Source of the DNA: Bradyrhizobiaceae bacterium
Lineage (GTDB): Bacteria > Pseudomonadota > Alphaproteobacteria > Rhizobiales > Hyphomicrobiaceae
Assembly: GCA_947475855.1 (NCBI GenBank)
Contig: CANJPN010000083.1
Location: 1 to 15,472 of the forward strand
Length of the DNA: 15,472 bases
Reading direction: 5' to 3'
Numbering within the stretch: position 1 is the first letter of the stretch; the number at the start of each line of letters is the position of its first letter. The notes under the pieces are model-generated. The model saw only the letters and a program-made list of their open reading frames with translations. It searched no databases and was not told the origin of the DNA. The position numbers and the translations under genes were made by a program. This document shows positions 15,257 through 15,472 of the stretch, one piece after another.

Positions 15257-15472
15257 TCAGGCGGCCGAGCGCGACTGGTGCTGCTCTGATTCAGGCTGTT
15301 GCACGTGAATCGTGCGGCGGCCGAAGATGTTGGCGGTGCTGACGAGGCCTTCCCGCTCCATACGTGCGATCAGACCGGTTGCGATCACTTCGGAAATGCC
15401 GAGCCGGCGATGGAGATGACCACTCGAGACCTTCCGGTCCCCTGCGACGACTCCGACGGCTGCGGAATACAG
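15257..15472 (-). CDS. ftsK: FtsK-type DNA translocase, C-terminal end (partial)
   Basis: The last 71 codons of a gene whose start lies beyond the window edge; this frame reads from base 15472 to TGA at 15257-15259. The product LYSAAVGVVAGDRKVSS, HLHRRLGISEVIATGLIARM, EREGLVSTANIFGRRTIHV matches the winged-helix gamma domain that ends FtsK and SpoIIIE translocases, which move chromosome ends to the dif site and read polar DNA motifs. The RRL...LIxRMExEGxVSxAN pattern is diagnostic, and lolA next door is the usual alphaproteobacterial neighbour. The recognition-helix segment differs from the common IGYNRAA form. The motor domain cannot be seen, so a second FtsK-like paralogue is possible. Confidence 0.8.
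   Translation of the reverse strand: MYSAAVGVVAGDRKVSSGHLHRRLGISEVIATGLIARMEREGLVSTANIFGRRTIHVQQPESEQHQSRSAA

Overview
The window looks like chromosomal DNA of a high-GC alphaproteobacterium, most likely of the Hyphomicrobiales (Rhizobiales). The grounds are a general L-amino-acid (Aap-type) ABC transporter, a lolA gene directly downstream of an ftsK-type gene, TCTAGAGCA-type intergenic palindromes, and many orphan periplasmic solute-binding proteins. The exact genus cannot be read from the sequence.

Layout: 1-317 has no recognisable gene. 318-3121 (+) holds two P-loop GTPases joined by a 4-base TTGA stop/start overlap: a DUF697-like GTPase with a degenerate G4 motif, then a membrane-anchored GTPase with standard G motifs. 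Six bases later, convergent on the minus strand (3128-7453), lies a complete amino-acid ABC transporter in the order aapP-aapJ-aapQ-aapM. A Bug/TctC-type tricarboxylate-binding protein follows (7623-8708, -). It is divergent from a Tat-exported YcbB-like L,D-transpeptidase (9026-10387, +), which ends in a textbook rho-independent terminator. Two palindromic repeats (10494-10609) separate it from glutaryl-CoA dehydrogenase (10605-11819, -), whose stop codon lies inside the repeat. A half copy of the repeat lies upstream of gcdH. Next come a membrane-anchored BEM46/ABHD-type hydrolase (11990-12808, +) and an orphan NMT1/THI5-like binding protein (12913-13950, +). A structured 383-bp intergenic region follows, then lolA (14334-15017, -) and the C-terminal end of an FtsK-type DNA translocase (15257-15472, -, cut by the window edge).

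The common theme is envelope and nutrient uptake: three periplasmic binding proteins (one with its full transporter), a peptidoglycan cross-linking enzyme, a lipoprotein carrier and a membrane-anchored hydrolase. gcdH belongs to lysine/tryptophan/aromatic degradation and could use amino acids imported by Aap, but the two are separately transcribed, so that link is only an inference.

The least explained items are the coupled GTPase pair, a candidate minus-strand small RNA with pyrimidine-rich (anti-Shine-Dalgarno-like) loops at about 13960-14097, the TCTAGAGCA palindromes that abut gcdH, and the divergent DNA-recognition helix of the FtsK gamma domain.
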